Shown here: in pieces, positions 1 through 7,873 of the stretch | How positions within the stretch are numbered: the stretch's first letter is position 1 | How the letters are laid out: every line of letters begins with the position of its first letter | From: CAWATZ01 sp963784995 | GTDB taxonomy: Bacteria > Planctomycetota > Planctomycetia > Gemmatales > Gemmataceae | Direction of reading: 5' to 3' | Length of the DNA: 64,000 bases | Assembly (NCBI GenBank): GCA_963784995.1 | Contig: CAWATZ010000006.1 | Span: 1,377,127 to 1,441,126 of the forward strand | Notes under the pieces: generated by a model | Told to the model about the DNA's origin: nothing | Seen by the model: only the letters and a program-made list of their open reading frames with translations | Databases searched by the model: none | Translations under genes and position numbers: made by a program

Positions 1-353
1 CTGGTTGGGATGCCCGGGAACCGGCTGATGGTCTGAAACACGTACGAGACCGTGACTTCGGTGTAGGGACCGGTGACGTCTGTCCCATAGGCCACGCTGA
101 CTGTCGGTGTCGGCGTCAGGTTGGAGGCATCCGCCAGGGCCGCCTGCGTGGCGCTGGTGTAAGGCGACGAAGTCTGGGCGATTGGATCGCTGCAATAGAG
201 GGCGCCATTGCGAGCACAGTTAGTGATGATGATGGAATCGTAGAAGATGCGCGACCAATCGACGGCGATCACGAAGATAAAGGCCAGGAACGGCAACAGC
301 AGTGCAAGTTCAGCCACCGCTGCGCCGCGCCGCGGTTTGGGAATCCGGCGCAT
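1..353 (-). CDS. TadE-like pilus assembly protein, C-terminus beyond window edge
   Basis: Reading the minus strand from the ATG at 353 gives about 117 residues before the window ends. The first 10 residues are basic (MRRIPKPRRG), followed by AAVAELALLLPFLAFIFVIAVDW-type sequence, the N-terminal membrane helix with the Glu that defines TadE/TadG pseudopilins. The remainder is a Thr/Ser-rich extracytoplasmic part. An AAGGAG ribosome-binding site lies about 7 bases upstream of the ATG. TadE proteins are minor pilins of Flp/Tad pili that are inserted in the inner membrane. No other tad gene is visible because the gene runs off the left edge. The family call rests on the N-terminal helix only. Confidence 0.75.
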   Translation of the reverse strand, partial: MRRIPKPRRGAAVAELALLLPFLAFIFVIAVDWSRIFYDSIIITNCARNGALYCSDPIAQTSSPYTSATQAALADASNLTPTPTVSVAYGTDVTGPYTEVTVSYVFQTISRFPGIPT

Positions 354-743
354 GCGCAAACTCCTTCTCAGGGGCGAACTGGACCCGACGAGGGCGCTTT
401 TCCCGATCCAACCGAACTGGTTAGCTGCTAATGGGGGAGCCGCCGAACCTTCGACGGTAGTCTGCAACCAGGCGGTCAGGGAGACGGGGTTTGGGACGGG
501 TCCCTGATTGGAGCTTCACCAGGAGGAGTCGTTTCGAGGCGGTTCATCCGCCACTTGATTCCCTTTTTTCCAGGAACGGGCGGGCTTTGTGCTGTTCTGT
601 CCGCCAGTTCTCCACGGAATCGGGTGTCCGATCGGTGGTCACACCTTCTTTCCGAGTGGTTTCGGCACAGGCCCTTGCATCCGCCTGCCGCTCCGCATAC
701 CATCGATTCGTGGCCCCATTTCCTCACTGTGGAGATCCAGCCC
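354..743. other. non-coding spacer, no clear element
   Basis: This 390-base spacer separates the divergent TadE-like gene and the following hypothetical gene. Open frames run through it in several phases but none has a convincing start or known product. It should hold promoters for both genes, but I could not pick a credible -35/-10 pair. Confidence 0.4.
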
Positions 744-1880
744 ATGTCGATTCCCACTCGCGCACGCAACCTGCTCCTGGAACAGGCGGTCGAGGCGATT
801 GTTCCCGTCCTCGGTGCTTACGGCGGCGGGGCCGTGGGTGCCTTGCCCGACGTGGAAGGCGCCATCGATCGGGCAACCAGCGTCTTTGCCGACCGGATCG
901 TCTCGCGCTGGCAGGACTGGCTCAAGCCGCGCTCCCCGTCCGACGTGCTGCAGTTCCTCTCGGCTCTGACCGCCATGTCCACCGACGAGGCCCGTCAGGA
1001 AGCGGCGGCCGTGCTCGACCGGCATCTGCTCGACGTTCGGCCGGAAGATCGGTCGTTTGCCCTGGACTACGTGGCCGGCATTCCCGCCCAGGTCAAGCAG
1101 GTGCTGGTCTTCGACCGGGCCAGCAGCACCTATCACCTGCCGCCCGACTGGTCGATCAGCAGCGGCGACGCCCTGCGGCGCTTCCTGCCGATGGCGGGGG
1201 AACTGAAGTCCACCTGGGCCCGCGGTGGGGCCAAGGAACCCCAGACGCCGCAGCTGCAGACTCAGCCCGATGCGCCACGCACGGTCCTGCCGGTCGCGGA
1301 CGTGGTCACGGCGGCCCGCCCGGCCGCACCGCCTCCCCTGGTACGCCACTCCGATCTGGTGCCCAAGCTGCGCGTGCTGCTGCGGGCGCACTGGCAGGTC
1401 TTCTGGGCCTGGTGGCTCCGGGTGGGACTGACGGTCGTGTTGCTGGGGCCGAGCATCCTGCTGGGGGCCTTGCTCGGTGCCGGAGTTTACTGGGCCATCT
1501 ATGAAAATCCCCACCAACAGGCGCAGACCTACCCAGTCCACGATGGATGGGGCCGGCAGATCGACACGGAGTACTGGGTCAAAGGGGAAAAAGTCACCCG
1601 CCAGAAGCACGACTATTTCCTGGCCACGAACAGCAACCACGTGCAGGCCATGACCTGGGCCGTGCCCAGCGGCATTCTCCTGGGATTGCTCCTGTCAGGC
1701 GGGGGCAGCTGGCTGGTGTGGCGCTGGCCGTCGATCGCACAGCGCATCCTCAACGACCAGATCCAGACGATCGCGGAAACCAATCCCGACGAGGTGCGGA
1801 ACTGGGGCGGCGTCGCGGTGCTGCGGCAGCGGGCGCTGGTTTCGGAGATCCTCAACCTCGAACAGAAAGGACGCGGCTGA
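744..1880 (+). CDS. hypothetical protein with two C-terminal membrane segments
   Basis: 378 residues starting at ATG 744 (MSIPTRARNLL). I do not recognise the family. The first ~200 residues look soluble and partly helical, with one DEARQEAAAVLDRHLL-like helix. A Pro/Ala/Thr-rich linker follows, then a hydrophobic segment around residues 233-260 and a second around 300-325, leaving a short cytoplasmic tail. The frame is open further upstream to 555, but 744 is preferred because the product before it is Pro/His-rich and unlike protein. Only two bases separate its stop from the GTG of plsY, so the two are probably co-transcribed. Confidence 0.6.
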   Translation: MSIPTRARNLLLEQAVEAIVPVLGAYGGGAVGALPDVEGAIDRATSVFADRIVSRWQDWLKPRSPSDVLQFLSALTAMSTDEARQEAAAVLDRHLLDVRPEDRSFALDYVAGIPAQVKQVLVFDRASSTYHLPPDWSISSGDALRRFLPMAGELKSTWARGGAKEPQTPQLQTQPDAPRTVLPVADVVTAARPAAPPPLVRHSDLVPKLRVLLRAHWQVFWAWWLRVGLTVVLLGPSILLGALLGAGVYWAIYENPHQQAQTYPVHDGWGRQIDTEYWVKGEKVTRQKHDYFLATNSNHVQAMTWAVPSGILLGLLLSGGGSWLVWRWPSIAQRILNDQIQTIAETNPDEVRNWGGVAVLRQRALVSEILNLEQKGRG

Positions 1881-1882
1881 GC

Positions 1883-2507
1883 GTGTTCGCGGCGGTGCTG
1901 CTGATCCTGGCCGGCTACCTGATCGGGGCCATCCCCTTCGGCTACCTTGTCGCCCGCTGGCGCGGCGTGGACATTCTGCGCCAGGGGAGCGGCAACATCG
2001 GCGCCACCAACGTCGGCCGGGTGCTGGGCCGCACCTGGGGCCTGCTGGTGTTCGTCCTCGACTTCGCCAAGGGAGCGGGGCCAACCCTGGTGGGCCGGTT
2101 TGCCCCGCAGCCGGACGACTGGCTCCCTGACGCTCTGCCCGTGCTGGTGGGCGTGGCCGCCTTCCTTGGACATATGTTCCCGGTCTACCTGCGCTTTCGC
2201 GGAGGCAAGGGTGTGGCGACCGGAGCGGGCGTGGTGGCTGTCCTGCTGCCGGTTCCGCTGCTGGGAACGCTGCTGGTCTGGGTGGCGGTGGTCCTGGCGA
2301 CGCGCTGACGTATCGCTGGCCTCGGTGCTGGCGGCGCTGTTCCTGGCGGCTCAGCGATTGGCCTTCACGTCCGGGCCGTGGGCCCCGGACAATCTGGTGG
2401 TGACGCTGTTCTGTGTGCTGGCGGGACTGCTGGTGCTGGTGCGGCATCGTTCCAACCTGTATCGCCTGTGGCAGGGCAAGGAGAATCAACTGAAGGGGGG
2501 TGCGTTC
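1883..2507 (+). CDS. plsY: glycerol-3-phosphate acyltransferase PlsY, frameshifted near 2307
   Basis: PlsY transfers the acyl group from acyl-phosphate to glycerol-3-phosphate in the inner membrane, the first step of phospholipid synthesis. The GTG at 1883 opens a frame with the three diagnostic PlsY signatures: LIGAIPFGYL, GSGNIGATNVGR and FRGGKGVATG. It stops at 2308 (LATR-stop), before the conserved fourth segment. That segment (VSLASVLAAL... RHRSNLYRLWQGKEN) continues in another frame. Removing one base (G2307) gives the expected TRYVSLAS join. After the join the frame has no stop and runs into the next gene. The enzyme is normally essential, so a sequence indel is more likely than real loss. 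Confidence 0.85.
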
Positions 2508-3230
2508 ATGTTCGGCTTGACCCGTTCGCTTCACGTGCTGGCACTGGGAACGTGCTTTGGCGCCCAGGTGCTGTTCACCATTGTGGGACTGACGCTGTTC
2601 CAGACGTTTGACCGGATCAGCCGGGAGGATGCTGCCGCACGGCCGATCTGGCTGCCAATCCCTCCGGAGTTTGAGAAGAAAGCGCCGACGGGGTTCCCCG
2701 ATCCCCTCCGGCGCGAGCAGGGCTCGCGGGTCGCCGGGGCGGCAGTGACGCCGATGTTCGCGTGGTACTACGGTTTGCAGACGGGCTGTGTGCTGCTGGC
2801 CCTGGCATGTGCCTGGTCGTGGCCCCGGCAGGGGCCGGCGGGGCGTCTCCAGCGGTTCCGCCTCGGTTTGCTGGTGTGCGCCGTGGTCTTGCTCGGCGTG
2901 GGCTGGTGGCTGGACGCGGTGGTCCACAACCTCCGTGAGCCGCGTAACGATCTGACGGACGTGGTGCTGCGGAGTTCCGACCCGACTCCACAGATCGAGG
3001 CTGCCGTGAAGGCTCGGGCTCGCTTTGGTATGTGGCATGGCTTTAGCCTGCTGCAGAACTTCGCCACGATGTTCGTGGTGGGGGTGGCGCTGGTGCTGGC
3101 GGGGCAGATGCCTTCGGGAAGCCGCCAGGAAGCGACTGGCTCGAGCGAGGCGAATGCTCACGTTGGCGGCAAGACCGCGCCAACAACTGCTGAGCCGCGC
3201 ACGCAGCGCAGCGGAGTAAGCGGCCCGTAG
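2508..3230 (+). CDS. DUF4149-like membrane protein
   Basis: 240 residues from ATG 2508, preceded by an AAGGGGGG-type ribosome-binding site. Four hydrophobic segments are visible: residues ~5-28, ~88-105, ~118-138 and ~190-210. The arrangement and the WHGFSLLQN stretch before the last helix resemble DUF4149/TMEM205-like proteins, whose function is unknown. The frame is continuous with the distal plsY frame, so translational coupling or a fusion is possible. The last ~12 residues (EPRTQRSGVSG) and the stop come from a palindromic repeat at 3192-3268 and are not native to the family. Confidence 0.6.
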   Translation: MFGLTRSLHVLALGTCFGAQVLFTIVGLTLFQTFDRISREDAAARPIWLPIPPEFEKKAPTGFPDPLRREQGSRVAGAAVTPMFAWYYGLQTGCVLLALACAWSWPRQGPAGRLQRFRLGLLVCAVVLLGVGWWLDAVVHNLREPRNDLTDVVLRSSDPTPQIEAAVKARARFGMWHGFSLLQNFATMFVVGVALVLAGQMPSGSRQEATGSSEANAHVGGKTAPTTAEPRTQRSGVSGP

Positions 3231-4317
3231 GAAAACCGCTTACTCCACTGCGCGTGCGTGCGCGGCTCGGTGGCTGCGCCTGCTGGCTCACGGACTCTTC
3301 GGCGTCACCCGGGATCGGAGCCCCTTGAGGCTCTCCTGCTCCTCGACCGCGCACCAGGCGGAAGCCGACAAAGTCCCCATTCGTCAGCCACCAGATGCTC
3401 TTGGGTTGCATCGGATCGCGCTTGTTCCAGCTGGAGTCCGAAACCCGGCGGGTACTGCTGCGGCAAGCAATGGCCCGGTCCGCCCAGCAACCGCCCCGGA
3501 CGACGAAACCGAACCGGCAGATGGAGTCCGGCACGTTGACCGGCACCAGGGTCAGCCGGTCGGTGGGCAAGGTGCTGTAATAATCCTGCCGATACGAGTC
3601 GAGGCAATACTCCGCCACGTTGCCGCAGACATCGTGGAGCCCCCACGGATTGGGCTTTTTCTTGCCGACGGGGTGGGTGCTTTCCTCGGAGTTCCTGTCA
3701 ATCCAGGCATACTCCCCGAGCTTGTCGGGCTTGTCACCGAAGAAGTAGGCGGTGCGGGTGCCGGCCCGGCAGGCCCACTCCCACTCGGCCTCGGTCGGCA
3801 GCCGATAGGTCTTGCCGGTCCTGAGCGACAGCCAGCGGCAATACTCCATCGCGGCATGGCGCGTGACGCCGATTGCGGGATAGCCCTCAAGGCCGTAGCC
3901 CCACGTTTTGTCCAGGTAAGGCGGCGAGGGCCGGGTGATGGCGTCCGCCTCCCTGGCCCGGGCGTCCTCACTGTCGCGCTGGGAGGCGACGGTGCCGATC
4001 CGGTCGTACTCGTCCCAGGTGACCTCGGTCTTGCCCATCCAGAACGGCCGGATCTTGACCGGATGCCGCGGCCCCTCGTCCTCGGCCCGGCCCGCCTCAT
4101 CCGGGGGGCTACCCATCCAGAAGACGCCGCCGGGGATGGCGACCATGTCGAAACGGACCTTCGAGCCGGGAATGGTTTCGGTGTAGCTTTTGTGCGGGGC
4201 CGGCTCGATCGAGGGATTGGTCTCCGGCGGCACCGGGGCGGCGGAGAGCAAACCGAGGGTGAGCGCCAGGGTAGCCAGCAGCACAGCGAAAACGAGGAAG
4301 GCGGAGAGTCGAATCAT
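3043..4317 (-). CDS. secreted formylglycine-generating-enzyme (SUMF1) domain protein
   Basis: From ATG 4317 (AGGAG site upstream) the product starts with MIRLSAFLVFAVLLATLAL, a signal peptide. It is followed by a full SUMF1/FGE-sulfatase fold: MVAIPGGVFWMGS, PVKIRPFWMGKTEVTWDEY, YRLPTEAEWEWACRAGT, NPWGLHDVCGNVAEYC, VVRGGCWAD and finally GDFVGFRLVR near residue 325. Family members either generate formylglycine in sulfatases or are non-enzymatic binding domains; I cannot tell which here. The last ~100 residues are read through repeat family A and antisense to the DUF4149 gene, giving a 188-base convergent overlap that is probably not native. Confidence 0.8.
   Translation of the reverse strand: MIRLSAFLVFAVLLATLALTLGLLSAAPVPPETNPSIEPAPHKSYTETIPGSKVRFDMVAIPGGVFWMGSPPDEAGRAEDEGPRHPVKIRPFWMGKTEVTWDEYDRIGTVASQRDSEDARAREADAITRPSPPYLDKTWGYGLEGYPAIGVTRHAAMEYCRWLSLRTGKTYRLPTEAEWEWACRAGTRTAYFFGDKPDKLGEYAWIDRNSEESTHPVGKKKPNPWGLHDVCGNVAEYCLDSYRQDYYSTLPTDRLTLVPVNVPDSICRFGFVVRGGCWADRAIACRSSTRRVSDSSWNKRDPMQPKSIWWLTNGDFVGFRLVRGRGAGEPQGAPIPGDAEESVSQQAQPPSRARTRSGVSGFPTGRLLRCAACAAQQLLARSCRQREHSPRSSQSLPGGFPKASAPPAPAPPPPRTSWRSSAAG
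3192..3268. repeat. foldback repeat, family A (copy 1)
   Basis: Arms read GAGCCGCGCACGCAGCGCAG and its near-complement around a short centre, with GGAGTAAGCGG inside each arm. Related copies lie at 20650-20725 and 24126-24202. This copy sits at the convergent 3' ends of two genes and provides C-terminal codons to both. A terminator-like RNA hairpin is possible, but there is no U-tract. Confidence 0.85.
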
Positions 4318-4476
4318 CGGCCGTCTCCTGGACACACTTGAAGGCATCGGTGGTCGATCAAGCAGGCTAGCAAGAATGCAAGATGCCAGGCCCAGTGCCC
4401 GAATGCAAGCGAAAAACCGACACACAGAAAAAGAAGGGGACGCCCCAGGCATGATCCTTGCGGAACCCGGTGAGGG

Positions 4477-5073
4477 TCAGGAAGGAGAAGGTGGTCCCTG
4501 GATCGAGAATTTCCCTTCGTAGCCCTTCTCGGGTGTGCCGTCCACGATCTCGAAGATCAGCTGGCAGATGGGCATTCCCTCTTCGAGCTTGACGTTGAGT
4601 AGGCCCACGTTCCACATTTCCAGTTGCAGAGGACTACCGGGATAGGATTCGTCGTCTTTCTTGTAGCCGAAGCCCGCGTGGATCGTGGGTGCGGTGACGT
4701 GAACGCCGATGCCCAGCCGGGCGAGACTGCTTTTGCCCTCGACACGGGCCGCCAGGCGGGAGCGATGGGGCAGCCAGATTTGTTCGATGGTCCAGCCCAG
4801 GAGGAAAGTTTGGGAGCAGAAAACGTAGCCGGTACTCGGGATCTGGATCGGCTCTCCGTAGGTCCGGCGGACAAACTCAAAGTCGAATTCGACGCTGGCA
4901 GGGCAGACCACGGACTCGACACCACCCGCGCCTGGACGTTTCCACAGGAGCAGGTCTTTCGCAAGCCGCAGATCGACAGCCGTTGACGACCACGCTTCCG
5001 GAGGCGGATCGGGCGTGATCCGCACAGTGCCGCGGGCTTGAGCAGCACGAATTTCCCGATCCGAGAGGATCAT
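4477..5073 (-). CDS. dcd: dCTP deaminase family protein
   Basis: 198 residues. The signature VEGKSSLARLGIGVHVTAP, followed by IHAGFGY and later GMPICQLIFE, matches dCTP deaminase/dUTPase-fold proteins. The enzyme converts dCTP to dUTP (or to dUMP in bifunctional forms) for thymidylate synthesis. The Ser-Ser-x-Ala-Arg core and the catalytic-loop region are intact. The start overlaps the stop of the upstream small gene by four bases (ATGA), so the two are translationally coupled. Substrate specificity between dCTP and dUTP is not settled by sequence reading alone. Confidence 0.85.
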   Translation of the reverse strand: MILSDREIRAAQARGTVRITPDPPPEAWSSTAVDLRLAKDLLLWKRPGAGGVESVVCPASVEFDFEFVRRTYGEPIQIPSTGYVFCSQTFLLGWTIEQIWLPHRSRLAARVEGKSSLARLGIGVHVTAPTIHAGFGYKKDDESYPGSPLQLEMWNVGLLNVKLEEGMPICQLIFEIVDGTPEKGYEGKFSIQGPPSPS

Positions 5074-5348
5074 GCCAGGGCCTCAATGGGTTTGTCCATT
5101 TGCTCCTGGGTGACCCATAACCGATTGGCTCCCGTCTCGGCCTCATGCGGCAACTCGATTAGCACCAGGTTGGTGCGCGGATCGACGTGAACGACTCCGA
5201 TGGGGAGGTAGGAGTGGCCAGCCTCTTCCGTGAGAAAAGCACGCTCCACCCGGATGAAGTGCCGCCGACCCCGGTAGTCTCGAAAGGTGGCAACCGCTTC
5301 TGATGCCCGCAACCCCTCCGACACCTTTTCGCAACGGAGTTTTGCCAT
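5070..5348 (-). CDS. small hypothetical protein upstream of dcd
   Basis: 92 residues from ATG 5348 (MAKLRCEKVSEGLRASEAVA). A CTG/ATG-type start 24 bases further upstream is possible but less likely. The product has no membrane segment. It has several beta-strand-like stretches (RRHFIRVERAFL, YLPIGVVHVD, LVLIELP), suggestive of a small barrel. I do not recognise the family. It shares a promoter and an ATGA overlap with dcd, so a role linked to nucleotide metabolism is possible but unsupported. Confidence 0.65.
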   Translation of the reverse strand: MAKLRCEKVSEGLRASEAVATFRDYRGRRHFIRVERAFLTEEAGHSYLPIGVVHVDPRTNLVLIELPHEAETGANRLWVTQEQMDKPIEALA

Positions 5349-5383
5349 GGTCGGTCTCCCGGACAGTTGCAATGTAAAAAAGT

Positions 5384-5412
5384 ATAGTAAAGATCGGGAG
5401 GAAGGGTGTCAA
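5384..5412 (-). promoter_or_regulatory. sigma70-type promoter for the small gene and dcd
   Basis: On the minus strand there is a perfect -35 TTGACA (5412-5407), a 17-base spacer and a -10 TACTAT (5389-5384), about 35 bases upstream of the ATG at 5348. This is one of the best promoter matches in the window. Confidence 0.6.
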
Positions 5413-5457
5413 GAGCATTGAGGATCTCCTCCAACTGCCCGGTTGTGTCCGGTCGCT

Positions 5458-6348
5458 TCAGCGCTGGATGGTGCATTCAGGAAGGGCTTGCCGCAGTTCC
5501 TGCAAGCCGGCGTCGGTCACCGAAGTGTGGATCAGGTCCAGCCACTGAAGCTGTTTGAGACCGCTCAGCTCCTTGACGCCGGCGTCCGTAACCCTGGTGC
5601 CGCCCAGGAACAGGACCTGGAGCTGTTTGAATCCGGCCAGTTCCTTCAAGCCGCCATCGGTGATCCGGGAGTAAGTCAGGCTGAGCCATTGCAGCCGGGG
5701 CAGCGCGGCTAGATGCTTCAGGCTGGCGTCCGTCACGGCAAGCCCGCCCAGACCCAGCGAGTGGAGCCCGGGGAAGGCGGCCAGATCGCCCAGGCCCACG
5801 TCCGTTACCTGGGTCCGGGTTAGGTTCAGGATCTTCAGCTGGCCCAGGGCGGTCAGCTGTTTCAGGCCCGCATCACTGATGCGGGTGCTGTCCAGGTCGA
5901 GCGACTGCAACTGCTGCAAGGAGGTCAGCTCCTTCAACCCCGAGTCCGTCACTTCGGTCCGGTTCAGCCCCAGGGCCTTCAGTTGCTTCAGCCCGGCCAG
6001 CTGTTTCAGGCCGGCGCTGGTTATCCCGGTTTGATTGAGGGACAGGAACTCCAGCCTGTTCAGGGCAGCCAGCTGGTGAAGGTCGGCGTCGGTCACCCGG
6101 CTGGCCTGCAAGTCAACGCCGACGATGGGCTTGTCCGGCTTTTTGCCGTCGCGGATGATCTTCCCGCCCAGCTTCTCCACGGCCCGCACCGCTTGCTCCT
6201 CGGGCTCGGGTCGCTTCAGGCCCGTCACCGACAGACCTGGCGATGGCGGCTTGAGCGGGGACGACCCGGTCCGGAAGCCGAACTTCAAGGCCAGCAAGAG
6301 GAGGCCTGCCAGGACGGCACTGCCGCACAGGATGCCTTTCCGCTTCAT
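5458..6348 (-). CDS. leucine-rich repeat protein with N-terminal membrane anchor
   Basis: 296 residues from ATG 6348, with a GGAGGG site just upstream. MKRKGILCGSAVLAGLLLLAL is a signal anchor or signal peptide. A Pro-rich linker follows, and from about residue 75 there are roughly nine 24-residue leucine-rich repeats of the form VTDAGLKELxxLxxLQxLxL. These short TDAGL-type repeats are abundant in planctomycetes and are presumed to mediate protein-protein contacts. The repeat array runs to the C-terminus without a catalytic domain. It lies upstream of the dcd pair on the same strand, but a separate promoter lies between them. Confidence 0.8.
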   Translation of the reverse strand: MKRKGILCGSAVLAGLLLLALKFGFRTGSSPLKPPSPGLSVTGLKRPEPEEQAVRAVEKLGGKIIRDGKKPDKPIVGVDLQASRVTDADLHQLAALNRLEFLSLNQTGITSAGLKQLAGLKQLKALGLNRTEVTDSGLKELTSLQQLQSLDLDSTRISDAGLKQLTALGQLKILNLTRTQVTDVGLGDLAAFPGLHSLGLGGLAVTDASLKHLAALPRLQWLSLTYSRITDGGLKELAGFKQLQVLFLGGTRVTDAGVKELSGLKQLQWLDLIHTSVTDAGLQELRQALPECTIQR

Positions 6349-6373
6349 CGAAGACCCTCCCTGGCTTCGGACG

Positions 6374-6424
6374 GATTTATCGTTTCGCGCTGGGCCCGCC
6401 TGGCCCAGCGCGAAACGATAAATC
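6374..6424. repeat. foldback repeat, family D (copy 1)
   Basis: Perfect 22-base arms beginning GATTTATCGTTTCGCGCTGG surround a 7-base centre. A second copy with a different centre lies at 12719-12767. It sits between the divergent LRR and DedA genes. Confidence 0.85.
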
Positions 6425-6520
6425 AGACCACCCTCCAGGTCAACCGAGCCAGGGCGAGCTATCCCCGTAAGATTGAGGAAGACGCTCAACCCTTGTCCGG
6501 CACCGCGGGAGGCAGCAGCA

Positions 6521-7873
6521 GTGGGCGAGACCTTGCAGGCAATCTCCGGCTGGCTGGGCAGCTATGGCTATCCCATCCTGTTCCTGATCGTCTTCGCGGA
6601 AAATGCCGGGCTGCCGGTGCCCGGCGAAACCGCGGTCCTGGTGTCGGGCCTGCTTGCGGGTCAACCCGACGCCAAGCTGTCGATCTTCTGGGTCATCCCG
6701 ATCGCGTTCGTCGCGGCCGTGCTGGGCGACAACCTCGGCTTCTGGCTGGGGCGCGAATTCGCCCGGCGTCGGCTGGAGCAGGGCAAGCGCTTCCTGTTCC
6801 TGACCCCCGCAACGCTGCGATCCGTCGAGGGCTACTTCGATCACTACGGTGTGCTGACCATCTTCTTCGCCCGCTTCGTGACCGGCTTGCGGGTCGTGTG
6901 TGCCCTGGCCGCGGGCACGTCCCGAATTCCCTGGACGCAGTTCCTCCTGGCCAACGCCGCCGGGGCGGCCGCCTGGGCCACCGCCATGGCGCTGCTCGGC
7001 TTCTTCTTCGGCCAGAGCTGGGACCTGCTGCACAAGTGGCTGGGCCGGGGGGCCTTGCTGATGCTGGCCTGCTTCGTCCTGCTTGTCGGCCTGCCGTACC
7101 TGTGGCGGCACCTGCGGCGCATTCCGAGCGCCTCCTGGGATCGGCTGCTGCGCTCGCAAGTCTGGCATGGGGCCCTGGCCGCGCTGCTCATCGTTCTTTG
7201 TGTCTCCCTGCTGCTGTTCCTGGCAAAGCGACACGTGGAACCCAGAGGGGAAGAGGTGGACCAGACCGTCAATGAGTGGCTGGCGTCCTGGCCCCCTGCC
7301 TGGGGCTCTCCCGTCGCGACAACCGGGAGCTATCTGGGCAGCTTGCCGGTCCTGGGCCTTGTGACCGTCTTTGGAGTGCTGGGGCTGTGCTATGCCGGCA
7401 GGCCCTGGCGGCAGTCTGCCGCCCTGGTCTGGGCCCTGGCCGCCAGTGAGGGGGTCGGTCTGCTGGTGCTGGCCCTGCTGAGGCACAAAGGCCTGGAGGC
7501 CGCCCGAACGTGGACCTGGCCTTTTGGCTTTGCTGGGCTGGAAGCGATCCGGGCCACCGCCGTTTACGGCATGCTGGGTCACCTGCTGGCCCGGCAACTC
7601 CCCAGGGTACACGCCTGGCTGACCGGCGGCGTGGTGCTCCTGCTGATTCTGCTGGTCGGCTTCGCCGTGGTCTGGTCGCAAACGCAGTTCCTCAGCGAGG
7701 TCCTTGTCGAGTATGCGATGGGATCGCTGGTGCTGTTCCTCGGTCTGTGGGGTATGGAGGGCTACGGCCTGGGTCCGCCGCCCGGACCGGTCACCCTGCC
7801 GGCTGAACCGGCCGGGACGGCAGCACCGGAACGGGTTCCCCGGACCGATCCCGTCCGGAAACCGCATGGTTGA
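6521..7873 (+). CDS. DedA/VTT-domain membrane protein fused to a degenerate PAP2-like region
   Basis: The GTG at 6521 is chosen because GGGAGG lies 7 bases upstream; an upstream TTG at 6473 is weaker. Product of about 450 residues. Residues ~1-200 are a DedA (VTT) domain: AENAGLPVPGETAVLVSG, LGDNLGFWLGREF and FFARFVTGLRV...AGTSRIPW. DedA proteins are undecaprenyl-phosphate/phospholipid flippase candidates. From ~residue 230 on, the helix pattern follows a PAP2 phosphatase, but the PSGH and SRxxxxxHxxxD signatures are lost (WPFGFAGLE and VVWSQTQFLSEVLVEYAMG in their place). The C-terminus overlaps metF antisense by 83 bases. Confidence 0.8.
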   Translation: MGETLQAISGWLGSYGYPILFLIVFAENAGLPVPGETAVLVSGLLAGQPDAKLSIFWVIPIAFVAAVLGDNLGFWLGREFARRRLEQGKRFLFLTPATLRSVEGYFDHYGVLTIFFARFVTGLRVVCALAAGTSRIPWTQFLLANAAGAAAWATAMALLGFFFGQSWDLLHKWLGRGALLMLACFVLLVGLPYLWRHLRRIPSASWDRLLRSQVWHGALAALLIVLCVSLLLFLAKRHVEPRGEEVDQTVNEWLASWPPAWGSPVATTGSYLGSLPVLGLVTVFGVLGLCYAGRPWRQSAALVWALAASEGVGLLVLALLRHKGLEAARTWTWPFGFAGLEAIRATAVYGMLGHLLARQLPRVHAWLTGGVVLLLILLVGFAVVWSQTQFLSEVLVEYAMGSLVLFLGLWGMEGYGLGPPPGPVTLPAEPAGTAAPERVPRTDPVRKPHG

